Of a stretch of DNA of 64,000 nt, positions 63,776-64,000 are shown in pieces. This DNA is from Plectrocnemia conspersa. Taxonomy: Eukaryota > Arthropoda > Insecta > Trichoptera > Polycentropodidae. Numbering within the stretch: the stretch's first letter is position 1; every line of letters starts with the position of its first letter. The stretch is from NCBI GenBank assembly GCA_009617715.1, contig VTFK01000294.1, forward strand, positions 186,001-250,000. Reading direction: 5' to 3'. The notes under the pieces are model-generated. The model was not told where the DNA came from. It saw only the letters and a list, made by a program, of their open reading frames with translations, and ran no database searches. A program made the translations under genes and the position numbers.

Positions 63776-64000
63776 GAGAATGTATTTTAACAGCTTAACG
63801 ACCGGTATTTATTTGCCGAACTTTGCTTGGTGGCCGGGCGATCTCATGGAAAAATGGCAAACAATTATGTTTTTCAGTAAATTCCCTATAACTTGTAAAC
63901 TAATTAAGATATTGTATTCAAATTTATTATGTAGCTTCCTTATGATTTTTTTCGCATAAATACATGTCAAGTACGTCATTAATCCAGTGTTTCTAAACCT
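63776..64000. other. Window end, unassigned frame
   Basis: The frame at 63771-63959 (+) includes LPNFAWWPGDLMEKWQ but has no recognised domain. The remainder is AT-rich. Confidence 0.3.

Overview
The window looks like nuclear DNA of an insect. The background is strongly AT-rich, with long (TA)n microsatellites and a dense litter of decayed transposons of animal type: Jockey-like and R1-like LINEs, a hAT element, a Helitron-like end, a Gypsy-like integrase scrap and tRNA-derived SINEs. A lepidopteran host is my best guess from the repeat mix and the single-exon glycerol kinase, but nothing here proves the order. There is no sign of operons, CRISPR arrays or prokaryotic genes.

Only one intact protein-coding gene is clear: a complete, single-exon glycerol kinase paralogue of 500 residues at 59086-60588 (+). 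It has the FGGY-kinase layout but several substitutions at positions that normally contact glycerol or nucleotide. The other coding candidates are short and weak: a 64-nt exon-like segment at 23186-23249, an ORF ending at a consensus splice donor at 37835-37930, a small membrane-protein ORF at 44151-44357, and a Cys-rich ORF at 51079-51315 (-).

Layout: 1-2.3 kb has AT-rich DNA and a degenerate tandem repeat of about 320 bp per unit. 2.5-9 kb has two or three GC-richer islands and a 19-bp minisatellite. 9-31 kb is a gene desert with LINE fragments at about 10.8, 16.7, 26.1 and 27.2 kb, separated by GC-richer islands at about 12.1, 15.2, 15.9, 17.3, 20.1, 24.6, 25.2 and 29.2 kb. 32-43 kb has more islands, a long (TA)n, a 577-bp fold-back and a Helitron-like remnant. 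43-47 kb is repeat-rich, with one SINE. 47.9-50.05 kb is a 5'-truncated, frameshifted, GC-rich R1-type LINE sitting inside (TA)n. 51-58 kb holds a Cys-rich ORF island, a Gypsy-like integrase scrap and a hAT element with perfect 8-bp target duplications. 59-60.6 kb is the glycerol kinase. 61-64 kb has islands, a SINE and a copy of a dispersed repeat also present at 4.6, 33.4 and 43.2 kb.

The islands are roughly 150-700 bp of more balanced base composition, mostly without a convincing reading frame, spaced a few kb apart in AT-rich DNA. That pattern fits clustered cis-regulatory elements in a large intron or intergenic desert, but this is inference from composition only. I did not find a convincing new biological system. 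The most interesting items are the LINE nested in (TA)n, the divergent glycerol kinase, the compact hAT derivative and the fold-back.
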